NCBI GenBank assembly: GCA_964569795.1
Contig: CAZMVB010000029.1
Span: 1 to 49,068, forward strand
Direction of reading: 5' to 3'
DNA from: JAHJDS01 sp964569795
GTDB taxonomy: Bacteria; Desulfobacterota; Desulfarculia; Desulfarculales; JAHJDS01
DNA: 49,068 nucleotides
Under the pieces are notes generated by a model, which was given only the letters and a program-made list of their open reading frames with translations, had not been told where the DNA came from and made no database searches. Shown one piece after another: positions 40,018-46,928 of this stretch; within the stretch, counting starts at the first letter, position 1, and the number at the start of each line of letters is the position of its first letter. A program made the position numbers and the translations under genes.

Positions 40018-40989
40018 TTAACGGTAAATCTTGTCGGCCCGTTTGATGATGGCCGCCGGGACCTTAAGCCCCATTTTGGGGGCCGTCCTCAGGTTGACGT
40101 GGAGCAGCATCCGCTTCAGGGTCTCGACCGGCATGTCGCCCAGTTTTTGGCCCCTGAAGAACCGGAGGGCCATGGCCCCGGTCTGGCGGCCGAGCCGGTA
40201 GTAGTCCATGCCCAGGGCCACCGCCGCGCCGCGCCTGGCCGAGGCCACGTCCGTGGCGAACAGGGGCAGCCGGTTGGCGACGGCCACCTTGACCGCGCTC
40301 TCCAGGGCGCTGACCACGGTGTTGTCCGTGGGCACGTAAAAGGCGTCCACCTTGCCCACCAGGCTGGCCGCCGCCGGCAGCACGGCCACGGAACTGGCGG
40401 CCGTGGCCTCGATGAGCTTCAGGCCCAGTTTCTGGCAGGCCGCCCGGGCCAGCCGGATCAGGGTCACCGAGTTGGCCTCGCCGGCGTTGTAGATCACCCC
40501 CAGTCGCTTGAGGGTGGGCAGGACCCTCTTGAATAAGGCGATCTGGCGATAGACCGGGCTCAGGTCCGAGGCCCCTGACACGTAACCTCCAGGTTTTTTG
40601 AGATTTTTTACCAGGCCGGCCCCGACCGGATCGGTGATGGCCGAAAACAGGATCGGTTTGGGACGCCGCCGGGACGCGGCCAGGGACGCCTGGGCCGACG
40701 GGGTGGCGATGGCCAGGATCAGGTCGGCCTGGCCGCCCACCTGGCGGCGGGCGATCAGTCCGGCCGTGGCCATGTTGGCCTGGGCGTTCTGGTAGTCATA
40801 GATGATCTGTTTACCCGGCCGAAAGCCGTGTTCGGCCAGAAAGTCCATGAACCCCCGGCGGCAGGCGTCCAGGGCCGGGTGCTCGACGAACTGATTGATG
40901 GCCACCCGCCAGACCTTGGCCGGGGCCGCCGGCGCCGGGAGCGCGCCGCCCAGCGCCAGGACCAACATCGCCGCCCACATGCGTCTCAT
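40018..40989 (-). CDS. ABC transporter substrate-binding protein (TrpX-like)
   Basis: The 323-residue periplasmic protein has an N-terminal signal peptide (cleavage near ALPAPAAPA, about residues 16-24) and the two-lobed fold of the family annotated as tryptophan/tyrosine binding (VAINQFVEHPALDACRRGF, DAFYVPTDNTVVSALES). The ligand is not proven; aromatic amino acids are the usual suggestion for this family. It is the first gene of the operon; ATG 40989 follows AGAGGGGG. Confidence 0.9.
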   Translation of the reverse strand: MRRMWAAMLVLALGGALPAPAAPAKVWRVAINQFVEHPALDACRRGFMDFLAEHGFRPGKQIIYDYQNAQANMATAGLIARRQVGGQADLILAIATPSAQASLAASRRRPKPILFSAITDPVGAGLVKNLKKPGGYVSGASDLSPVYRQIALFKRVLPTLKRLGVIYNAGEANSVTLIRLARAACQKLGLKLIEATAASSVAVLPAAASLVGKVDAFYVPTDNTVVSALESAVKVAVANRLPLFATDVASARRGAAVALGMDYYRLGRQTGAMALRFFRGQKLGDMPVETLKRMLLHVNLRTAPKMGLKVPAAIIKRADKIYR

Positions 40990-41118
40990 GTGTCGTCCCC
41001 CTCTTGGTTCGGCTGATGGTCGGGACCGGCGTTCAGCTTAGCAAATCAGGCCCCGGCTGTCATCCTCCCCGGCCCCGGAGGCCGAAACCCCTCCCCGGGG
41101 ATTTCAGGCAACAAAAAT
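40990..41118. other. Divergent intergenic region upstream of the ABC importer
   Basis: Non-coding stretch that should hold the leftward promoter of the importer. A weak leftward TTGAAT with 17-nt spacing to TGAAAT overlaps the rightward promoter at 41119-41147, but it is not convincing. No T-box or leader peptide is visible. Confidence 0.4.
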
Positions 41119-41147
41119 TTGCAATTCAAAACCGGTCAGGGTATATT
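41119..41147 (+). promoter_or_regulatory. Promoter of the leader upstream of the lytic transglycosylase
   Basis: TTGCAA (41119-41124), a 17-nt spacer and TATATT (41142-41147, 5/6) in an AT-rich patch. Transcription should start near 41154. Confidence 0.65.
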
Positions 41148-41153
41148 ACATTC

Positions 41154-41224
41154 CAATTAGCACATGGGGGGTCGGACTCAGGGGGCGTCCGGTTTCGGAC
41201 GGCTGTGGGTCCGATCGTTTTTTT
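41154..41224 (+). ncRNA. Candidate short leader RNA or small RNA ending in an intrinsic terminator
   Basis: From the predicted start the transcript folds into an outer stem (41170-41177 with 41209-41216, 8 bp with one G-T) enclosing a 6-bp hairpin (41186-41191/41196-41201). It ends in TTTTTTT at 41218-41224. That would give a self-terminated RNA of about 70 nt. Either it is a free small RNA or it is a terminator/attenuator in the leader of the lytic transglycosylase gene, which starts 190 nt further on. 41225-41400 shows no other feature I can name. Confidence 0.5.
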
Positions 41225-41415
41225 CAACCCTAACCAGTGAGCCCCATCTGACCAGAGGACCGCATAACCTGGACAGAGACCCTGATCGATCGGTCATCAC
41301 CCCCCACATCACCGGTCAGAATCGACCCCGTTTCCCTGGAGGCGGGGCGGCCGTGTTTCTCGGCCCGGGCCCAGGCGCCCCGGCCGGCCGATCGAGGGGA
41401 GGGAAGGAGTGAGTA

Positions 41416-42177
41416 ATGTCTTTTGTCATAGATGGCCGGGTCTTCCGGCCGGTCGGGAAGGCGCTGATTGTGGCCGCCCTCCTGGCCCTAGCCGGGGCCT
41501 GGGCCGCGACGGACGCGGCGGCCTCGGCCCCCACCATGACCTATCGCGAACATCTGCGCCACATGCGCATCTGGCCCATCATTCGGACCGAGTCCCGAAA
41601 AATCATGCCCAAATATTGGGACCCGCTGCTGTTCTGGGCCCTGGTCCGCCGTGAGTCGCGGTTCAAGACCCGGGCGGTCAGCGGCCGGCGGGCCTACGGC
41701 CTGACCCAGGTCCGGCACGAGGCCGCGGCGGCCGTGGGCATGGCCCGGACCTTCCGCCGCTCGCCCCGGGACAACATCCGGACCGGCCTCAAGTACCTCC
41801 GGTTGATGTACCGGGATGAGGCCCGGGGGTTTCTGGCCGGGGCCGCCAACGGCTGGCAGCGGACCCGGGCGGCCATGACCGCCTACATCGCCGGTCCGGG
41901 CACCCTGCGCCGGGCCAAGAGATGGCTCCGGCGGCACCGGCTGGCCTACACCTGGGATAACCTGAAGCGGGCCCTGGGGGCGATCTCCTCCCACGCCGGG
42001 GCCATTCGGAGTTACGTCAGGGACATCTTCCTGAGTTACGAGTATCGGCGCAATATCATGATCGCCCGGCAGGCCCTGGCCCAATACGCCCGGCCCGATC
42101 GTCCGGCCTGGGTCCTTCCCCGGATCGGGGCCGGCGGTGCGGGGGCCGGGCGGCCGGTCAGTGTCGTGACCCGCTGA
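41416..42177 (+). CDS. Lytic transglycosylase (SLT family)
   Basis: Cleaves peptidoglycan between MurNAc and GlcNAc. The 253-residue product has an N-terminal signal/anchor segment (about 16-32) and an SLT domain with the catalytic Glu80 in ALVRRESRFKTRAVSGRRAY, then GLTQV. AYIAGPGTL corresponds to the usual AYNAGPG motif, with Ile replacing Asn. ATG 41416 follows AAGGAG by six bases. It is preceded by a promoter and terminator-like leader. Confidence 0.9.
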   Translation: MSFVIDGRVFRPVGKALIVAALLALAGAWAATDAAASAPTMTYREHLRHMRIWPIIRTESRKIMPKYWDPLLFWALVRRESRFKTRAVSGRRAYGLTQVRHEAAAAVGMARTFRRSPRDNIRTGLKYLRLMYRDEARGFLAGAANGWQRTRAAMTAYIAGPGTLRRAKRWLRRHRLAYTWDNLKRALGAISSHAGAIRSYVRDIFLSYEYRRNIMIARQALAQYARPDRPAWVLPRIGAGGAGAGRPVSVVTR

Positions 42178-42260
42178 GTCGAGCCGTGCTATGATGAATC
42201 GGATCGCGTCCGGACCGGCCCCGGCCGGCCGGGCCGATCCGTCCGCCACGGGGGGGCCTG

Positions 42261-42518
42261 GTGGGCCACATGGACCTGGACAGATTCATCGGCCTGTCCC
42301 TGCTGTCCCTGCTCGGGGCCGGCGGGTGCGTGCTGGGCGCGGCCCTGATCGTCGCCGCCTACCAGCAGGACAAGGTCCTCTTCTTTTTCATCCTCTTTTT
42401 TTCGGGATCGATGCTCGCCCCCATCGGGGCCGCCCTGTGCATCGGGCTGATCATCCGGATCGTGATCGAGGTTCGGGGCAAATTACCCCCGGACGATGAG
42501 CCGGACGGCGTGGCCTGA
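42261..42518 (+). CDS. Small two-helix membrane protein, unknown function
   Basis: The 85-residue product has two strongly hydrophobic segments (about 11-33 and 39-68), a short basic turn and an acidic C-terminus. No family is recognised. GTG 42261 and ATG 42270 are both possible starts, behind a run of G. It is 83 nt after the lytic transglycosylase on the same strand. Confidence 0.6.
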   Translation: MGHMDLDRFIGLSLLSLLGAGGCVLGAALIVAAYQQDKVLFFFILFFSGSMLAPIGAALCIGLIIRIVIEVRGKLPPDDEPDGVA

Positions 42519-42553
42519 GATCGGCCGCGGGCCGGAGTCCGGACAGGGCCTTC

Positions 42554-43441
42554 TCAGAGCAGCAGGGCCAGCTCGGCGTCCAGGTTCTGGCAGGACTTCT
42601 CGGCCAGGGTCAACAGGCCCTCCATTTTCAGACCGAGCAGTTCGAGCGCCCCGGCCTGACAATCCGGCGGCGAGGCACCCCACAGGACGCCGATTCCCAG
42701 TTGATTGATCACCACGTCGGCCACGTGCACGAAGACCTCGATCCGGGGTTGGGAGGGGACGATCTCGGGCACGTGGTGGTATCTCATGGCCTGACCCAAC
42801 CTGGTCGGGAAATGGACCGACTTGGCGTAGAGTTCCCCCACCAGATCATGGGTGATGCCCAGGGTCTCCCACTCGGCCTGGCGCGGGGTGATCCTCCTGA
42901 CCTTGACCTCCTGGATCACCGCCTCGTACTCCTGGGGGGCGATGGTCATCATGATCGGCTTGCCCAGGTCGTGGAGCAGGCCGGCGGTATAGGCGTCCTC
43001 GGGGGACACGCTCAGGGGGACCGCCCGGGCCATGGAGGCGCAGGTGGCGGCCACGCCCAGGCTGTGCCGCCACAGTTCGCTCATGGAAAAGTCCTTGACC
43101 ACTTCCTGGTCGCGAAACGACCCGATGATCCCCACCCCCAGGACCAGGTCCCGCACCGAGTTCAGGCCGATCCGGACGATGGCCTGCCGGATGTTGCTGA
43201 TGGTGCTGCGAGTGCCGTAATAGACCGAGTTGGCAAAGGCCAGCACCTTGGTTGTCAAGACCTGATCGGTGATGATCAGACGCTCCAGGTCGGCCGCCGA
43301 GGCCCGTTCGTCCTGGGCCAGGCGGTTGATCTCCCAGACCACCGAGGGCAGGGTCGGCAATTTGGCGTTTTCGGCCACCGCCTGCGAGGCGATTTTCAGG
43401 GCCATTCTTTCCCGCGGCGCCACCGGATTTCGCTGGGTCAT
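42554..43441 (-). CDS. HDOD domain signalling protein
   Basis: The 295-residue cytosolic protein has an HDOD domain: LPTLPSVVWEINRLAQDERA, SVYYGTRSTISNIRQAIVRI and AGLLHDLGKPIMM. HDOD domains are degenerate or divergent HD folds used in signalling and stress regulation. The HD pair is kept here. ATG 43441 follows AGGTGACGAG; upstream in-frame starts lack a ribosome-binding site. Confidence 0.9.
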   Translation of the reverse strand: MTQRNPVAPRERMALKIASQAVAENAKLPTLPSVVWEINRLAQDERASAADLERLIITDQVLTTKVLAFANSVYYGTRSTISNIRQAIVRIGLNSVRDLVLGVGIIGSFRDQEVVKDFSMSELWRHSLGVAATCASMARAVPLSVSPEDAYTAGLLHDLGKPIMMTIAPQEYEAVIQEVKVRRITPRQAEWETLGITHDLVGELYAKSVHFPTRLGQAMRYHHVPEIVPSQPRIEVFVHVADVVINQLGIGVLWGASPPDCQAGALELLGLKMEGLLTLAEKSCQNLDAELALLL

Positions 43442-43540
43442 CTCGTCACCTTTGTCGCTAGCGAGTCGGGCTTGCATGTCGCCGGGCACAGGAGCCGGAC
43501 GTGCTGGGGTAGGGATGGTCTTTTTGTATCACAACTTTCT

Positions 43541-43577
43541 CGAAAATAAAATAGCGCCCTCCAGATGGGAGGGCGCT
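43541..43577 (-). terminator. Terminator of the HesB selenoprotein gene
   Basis: A 10-bp stem (43553-43562 with 43568-43577). Read leftward it is followed by the T-rich stretch ATTTTATTTTC. It lies about 65 nt after the selenoprotein stop. Confidence 0.8.
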
Positions 43578-43640
43578 GGGTGAGTATTTCATGGCGACCG
43601 GTCTTGACCGGGAACGTTCCCGGCCTTGGTCAGGGCGTGG

Positions 43641-43967
43641 TCAGCAGGAGCAGGATGTGCCGCAGCCGCCGCCCCCGCCGGTGAGCACCGGGGCCTCGGT
43701 GGTGATCGAGAACCCGGACCGGAAACCGGCCTCCACGAAGTCGATGTTGATCGAGCGGGCCTTGGCCATCAGGTCGTTGCTGACCAGGGCGTTGATCCCG
43801 TTCAGGTCGAAGGTCTGATCGTCATCCCGCGGCTCATCCAGAGCCAGCTGCAAGGACGGACCGCCTCAACCGCCGCTGTTCAAAAAGATGCGGATCGGAG
43901 AGGTGATTTTCCTCTCCTCGATAATGTTAGCCAAGACCTCGTGGGCCTTGTCGCTGATGGTAACCAT
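43641..43967 (-). CDS. HesB/IscA-like selenoprotein with in-frame TGA (Sec34)
   Basis: ATG 43967, six bases after AAGGAG, opens a frame reading MVTISDKAHEVLANIIEERK and on to FLNSGG. A TGA at 43868-43866 follows, and the same frame continues GGPSLQLALDEPRDDDQTFD to a C-terminus GGGGGCGTSCSC with a normal TGA. The sequence is continuous HesB/IscA-like protein across the TGA, and the TGA sits where relatives have Cys (GGC-x-GP). Read as selenocysteine the product is 108 residues. A stem-loop of 5 bp with loop TGGAT (43845-43831) starts 20 nt after the TGA with G in the second loop position, as expected for a bacterial SECIS. HesB-like selenoproteins are a known family; the role may be Fe-S related but is not proven. 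Confidence 0.88.
43831..43845 (-). promoter_or_regulatory. Candidate bacterial SECIS stem-loop
   Basis: GGCTC-TGGAT-GAGCC on the minus strand, inside the coding region. The apical loop begins 25 nt downstream of the TGA at 43866-43868, in the range reported for bacterial SECIS elements, and G occupies the second loop position. SelB binding is inferred. Weaker alternative foldings of the same segment are possible. Confidence 0.55.
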
Positions 43968-43986
43968 AAAATTCTCCTTACGTTTC

Positions 43987-44004
43987 CCGGGCCCCGGGGC
44001 CCGG
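43987..44004. promoter_or_regulatory. 18-bp perfect palindrome in the selenoprotein leader
   Basis: CCGGGCCCCGGGGCCCGG is fully self-complementary. It lies between the putative promoter (44024-44052) and the ribosome-binding site of the selenoprotein gene, so it could be a DNA operator or a stable RNA hairpin. Confidence 0.5.
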
Positions 44005-44023
44005 TCCTGAGCCTACCCGTCCA

Positions 44024-44052
44024 AATCTAATTACTCCCGGTGCCGAGGTCAA
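44024..44052 (-). promoter_or_regulatory. Putative promoter of the selenoprotein gene
   Basis: On the minus strand, TTGACC (44052-44047, 5/6), a 17-nt spacer and TAGATT (44029-44024, 4/6), about 57 nt upstream of the start codon. Confidence 0.5.
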
Positions 44053-44079
44053 GTAAAAACCGACGGTTGAACTGGACAT

Positions 44080-44832
44080 TTATTTCGGGGCGGGCCGGCC
44101 GTGAATGAGGTGGGCCAGCCAGTCCAGCCCCAGGTCCAGGGCGGCCAGGTCGTCCTCCCGGACGGCCTCGAGCCGCTCGGCCCCCAGGGGAAATTTCTCC
44201 AGAAAACCGCCCTTCAAGACAAAGGCCCGGAGCACGTCCACGTTGTAGGCGGCCAGGACCACGGCCTGGACCTGTCTGGCCTCGGGCGGCCGGGCGTTTT
44301 TGCGGCCGTCCGGAAACAGGGTCGCCTCGAACCGCTCGTTTCCGGCCTGGCGCTCGGTCAGCTCCTGGTCTTGACGCCAGGCGGCCACGGTCAACTCACG
44401 TTTCTCCTGCAGGCCCAGGCACCCCGGGGCCTCGAGCCGAAAATAGAATTCGTCCCCCTTGCCCGCCGGGGTGATCCGGGCCGCCCGGGCCAGGGGGAAC
44501 AGGCGGCAGGCCGTGGGCCGGGCGGCGTACACCCGGCAGCCCGAAGGAGTGACAAAGGGACAGGACCCGGTCTCGGTCAGCCCCAGGCTGATCAGGGGCC
44601 AGCCCGTGTCCGGATCGGGCATGATCCGGCCGTGTCTTTCCAGAAAGGCGTCCGAGTCCAGGTCCAGATCCCGCTTCAGATAAATCACGTCCAGGGGCCA
44701 CAGCGGGATCAGCTTGTCTTGACAGCAGGTGTTGAAACAGGCCAGGTCGGGCCGGCAGTCGAACCGGAACCGGTCTCCGGGTCCCAACCGCTCCTCGGCC
44801 GGCACCCTGGTCGGATCGCCCCTGAACTCCAC
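44080..44832 (-). CDS. YkgJ-like Cys-cluster protein (CxxxCC family)
   Basis: The 250-residue cytosolic protein has the N-terminal Cys cluster C26...C32...C36-C37 (CRPDLACFNTCC), then SCPFVTPSGCRVYAARPTAC and a later GCLGL. This pattern defines the family annotated as a putative zinc- or iron-chelating domain. Its biochemical role is unknown. GTG 44832 follows AAAGGAG by five bases; an upstream in-frame start at 44922 lacks a site. It is upstream of the selenoprotein gene on the same strand. Confidence 0.85.
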   Translation of the reverse strand: MEFRGDPTRVPAEERLGPGDRFRFDCRPDLACFNTCCQDKLIPLWPLDVIYLKRDLDLDSDAFLERHGRIMPDPDTGWPLISLGLTETGSCPFVTPSGCRVYAARPTACRLFPLARAARITPAGKGDEFYFRLEAPGCLGLQEKRELTVAAWRQDQELTERQAGNERFEATLFPDGRKNARPPEARQVQAVVLAAYNVDVLRAFVLKGGFLEKFPLGAERLEAVREDDLAALDLGLDWLAHLIHGRPAPK

Positions 44833-44937
44833 AGCCGCTCCTTTATCCCGGCAACCAGCGTGACGGCCGGCACCATACCCGACCCGGCGGTCGGGCGCAA
44901 CCCCCTGGCCTTCCCGCCGCAACCCGAAAACGGAATG

Positions 44938-44968
44938 AAAGACCCCGGCCGCGGGGCCGGGGTCTTTT
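44938..44968 (-). terminator. Terminator of the tauE operon
   Basis: A perfect 10-bp stem (44941-44950 with 44955-44964), GCGG loop, with A-run and T-run on the two sides. Read leftward it follows the small membrane protein gene and precedes TTTC; it may work in both directions. Confidence 0.8.
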
Positions 44969-45005
44969 CAAATCAGACGTTCACGACCTTCCGGCCATTT
45001 GGCTC

Positions 45006-45485
45006 TCAGTGGCCGGCCCCCAGGATGCCGATGGACGAAAAGGACACCAGAAAGGCCACCCACACGGCCAGGCCGGCCCAGAGGTACTGGCGCGGCCTGG
45101 CGCACAAATAACACACCGCTGCCCCGATCAGGGCCGGCAGGGCCACGCCGCATCCCAGGACCAGACCGAACTGGGTCAGGCCGTCGCCCGAGGTGATGTT
45201 CCTCATCCAGAAATGTCCGCCCTGGAACCCGCCCACGCCGAAGAAGGAGTGGAGCCCCTGGAAAATGGGGTTCATCCAGTCCGGCCCGTCGAATAGCCAG
45301 ATGCTGGCGGCCTTCTGGCCGGCCCAGATGGACGAGAACAGGTAATGGGGATTGAGCAGGTTCCGTTTCGGGTTCAAAAGGGCCAGAAAGGGGCCGACCA
45401 TACACAGGATGGCCGAGACGATGCACAGCCAGTAAACGATTTCACCGTAAACGAGTTGAGCCCGTGGCATTTTAGGCCTGTCCAT
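45006..45485 (-). CDS. Membrane protein paired with the TauE/SafE permease
   Basis: The 159-residue protein has four predicted membrane helices (about 15-36, 60-80, 105-125, 133-155). A loop between the first two holds a Trp/Phe-rich segment (WLFDGPDWMNPIFQGLHSFF). I do not know a functional name. Proteins of this type accompany TauE-like permeases in sulfate reducers as far as I recall, so it may be a partner. ATG 45485 follows GGGAGGTGACCC, 11 nt after tauE. Confidence 0.75.
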   Translation of the reverse strand: MDRPKMPRAQLVYGEIVYWLCIVSAILCMVGPFLALLNPKRNLLNPHYLFSSIWAGQKAASIWLFDGPDWMNPIFQGLHSFFGVGGFQGGHFWMRNITSGDGLTQFGLVLGCGVALPALIGAAVCYLCARPRQYLWAGLAVWVAFLVSFSSIGILGAGH

Positions 45486-45496
45486 GGGTCACCTCC

Positions 45497-46597
45497 CTAT
45501 CTCTTCTTGAAGCCCGGCATCATGCCCATCAGGGCCAGGACCACGAAGCCGATACAGCCCGCAAACACCAGGCCGTTGAGCCACATCGGCACGTCGGGCA
45601 CCGCCCCCAGGACCCGAAGGCCCTTGGTCAGCAACCCGAAGGCGGTGAAGAACATGATGCCGATCAGGATGATCCTGATGAACCCGGCCTTGATCCGCAG
45701 GAGGACATAGGCCCCCACCAGACCGCCCAGGACCTGGCCCACCAGCCAGGGCGCGGCGAACAAGGGGATGATCGCCCCGGCCAGCAGATACGGCCACACG
45801 GCCACGCAGTCGCCCATGCCCAGCAGCACCCCGCTGCAGGCCGCGGCCACCTTGAGCGGCACGGCCATCACCAGGTTCAGGGCCGGCACGATGGCCCACC
45901 CGGCCCCCAGACCGAAAAACCCGGACAGCATCCCGACCAGGAGGACCACCATCAGCAGCAGCCAGGCCCGGGTCAGCTTGTAGTCCACCACCTGGCCCAG
46001 GGATTCCTCGTAATAGGGCTGGGTGATGTTCAGCCACCGGGTGAACCGGTCCACCTTTTTCACCTCGGGCCACTCGATCTTCTGGCCGCCCCAGATGAAG
46101 TAGCAGGCCAGGAGCAGGATGATGCCCCCCAGGGCCATCCTGACCAGACCCTCGCCCGTGGCCCCCAGGTGCTTGGCCACGATCAGGGCCCCCTGGGCCC
46201 CGATAAAGGCGCCGATGCCGTAGGCCGCGGCGGACATGATGCACAGCTTCAGATTGGCCAGGCCCCGCTTCATGAACGGACCGGTCGAGATCAACCCGCT
46301 GAACATGGCCACGATCAGGCCCGTCGCCCGGACCACCAGGCTGTCCACGGCGGTGAAGGCCAGCATGATCGGCGTGAACAGCACCCCGCCGCCGATGCCG
46401 CCCATCACCGCCAGCAGGGCGATGCAGAAACTGAGAAGGAATGAACCGAACAGGATGCCGATGATGGTCCAGATGTTCATGCCGCCGTGGGGCGTCTCCA
46501 TCCCGCCGGCGATCAGGACCATCCCCAAAAAAGACAACGCCAAAACACCGACCATCACCAGGATTTCGATGTATGGCGTCTTCAGAAACCTCTTCAT
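45497..46597 (-). CDS. TauE/SafE family sulfite/organosulfur exporter-like permease
   Basis: The 366-residue inner-membrane protein has eight to nine predicted helices and the two TauE repeats: GGIGGGVLFTPIMLAFTAVD in the first half and GFFGLGAGWAIVPALNLVMA in the second. A soluble loop of about 45 residues separates them (WPEVKKVDRFTRWLNITQPY). Members export sulfite, sulfoacetate or related anions; the substrate here is not determined. ATG 46597 follows GGGGGA; ATG 46651 is an alternative. Confidence 0.88.
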   Translation of the reverse strand: MKRFLKTPYIEILVMVGVLALSFLGMVLIAGGMETPHGGMNIWTIIGILFGSFLLSFCIALLAVMGGIGGGVLFTPIMLAFTAVDSLVVRATGLIVAMFSGLISTGPFMKRGLANLKLCIMSAAAYGIGAFIGAQGALIVAKHLGATGEGLVRMALGGIILLLACYFIWGGQKIEWPEVKKVDRFTRWLNITQPYYEESLGQVVDYKLTRAWLLLMVVLLVGMLSGFFGLGAGWAIVPALNLVMAVPLKVAAACSGVLLGMGDCVAVWPYLLAGAIIPLFAAPWLVGQVLGGLVGAYVLLRIKAGFIRIILIGIMFFTAFGLLTKGLRVLGAVPDVPMWLNGLVFAGCIGFVVLALMGMMPGFKKR

Positions 46598-46670
46598 ACC
46601 GTCGTCCCCCGGAGATGTGGCGGCCGCAGCCGCAATTTTCCGCTTGCGCATCCTCGAGTGGATGAAGTCA

Positions 46671-46717
46671 GTCTCTTTGGGCCGGGCCGCTGACGCGTCG
46701 CCCCCGGCCCAAAAGAC
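46671..46717 (-). other. Large hairpin in the tauE leader
   Basis: 46676-46686 pairs perfectly with 46703-46713 (11 bp), and after a 1-nt bulge four more pairs form (46671-46674 with 46714-46717). The 16-nt loop contains the palindrome GACGCGTC. It falls within the predicted 150-nt leader of tauE. No T-run follows, so a terminator is unlikely. Confidence 0.6.
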
Positions 46718-46757
46718 CGGCGGACTACGCCCCCAAAGGCCCGTATGTTCAGGTCGG

Positions 46758-46786
46758 ATACTATCTGTTGGTGGGTGGCGAGTCAA
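46758..46786 (-). promoter_or_regulatory. Promoter of the tauE operon
   Basis: On the minus strand, TTGACT (46786-46781, 5/6), a 17-nt spacer and TAGTAT (46763-46758, 4/6). The predicted start is near 46751, about 150 nt before the tauE start codon. Confidence 0.6.
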
Positions 46787-46792
46787 GTGAAG

Positions 46793-46814
46793 AATTGCGC
46801 AAAGTGTCGCAATT
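46793..46814. promoter_or_regulatory. Putative operator upstream of the tauE promoter
   Basis: A perfect inverted repeat AATTGCG-N8-CGCAATT centred about 17 bp upstream of the -35 hexamer of the tauE promoter. This is activator-type spacing. The core TTGCG-N8-CGCAA has the TTG...CAA form of Rex and CRP/FNR-family sites, but the regulator is unknown. The following 46815-46870 is AT-rich with no gene. Confidence 0.5.
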
Positions 46815-46928
46815 TGTAAAAGATTTGGACTATAATTCGGTAGTATATTTATTATCGGTTGTAAAAACCGTTGGCAGACCCATCAGACCGGCCGGTAAGG
46901 CCAGGTCCGAACCGGCACCGACACGGCC

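Noticed and set aside
43641..43967. HesB-like gene as a pseudogene with a premature stop
   Set aside because: Coding sequence is intact on both sides, the TGA replaces the one conserved Cys, a SECIS-like stem follows, and the normal start and terminator are preserved.
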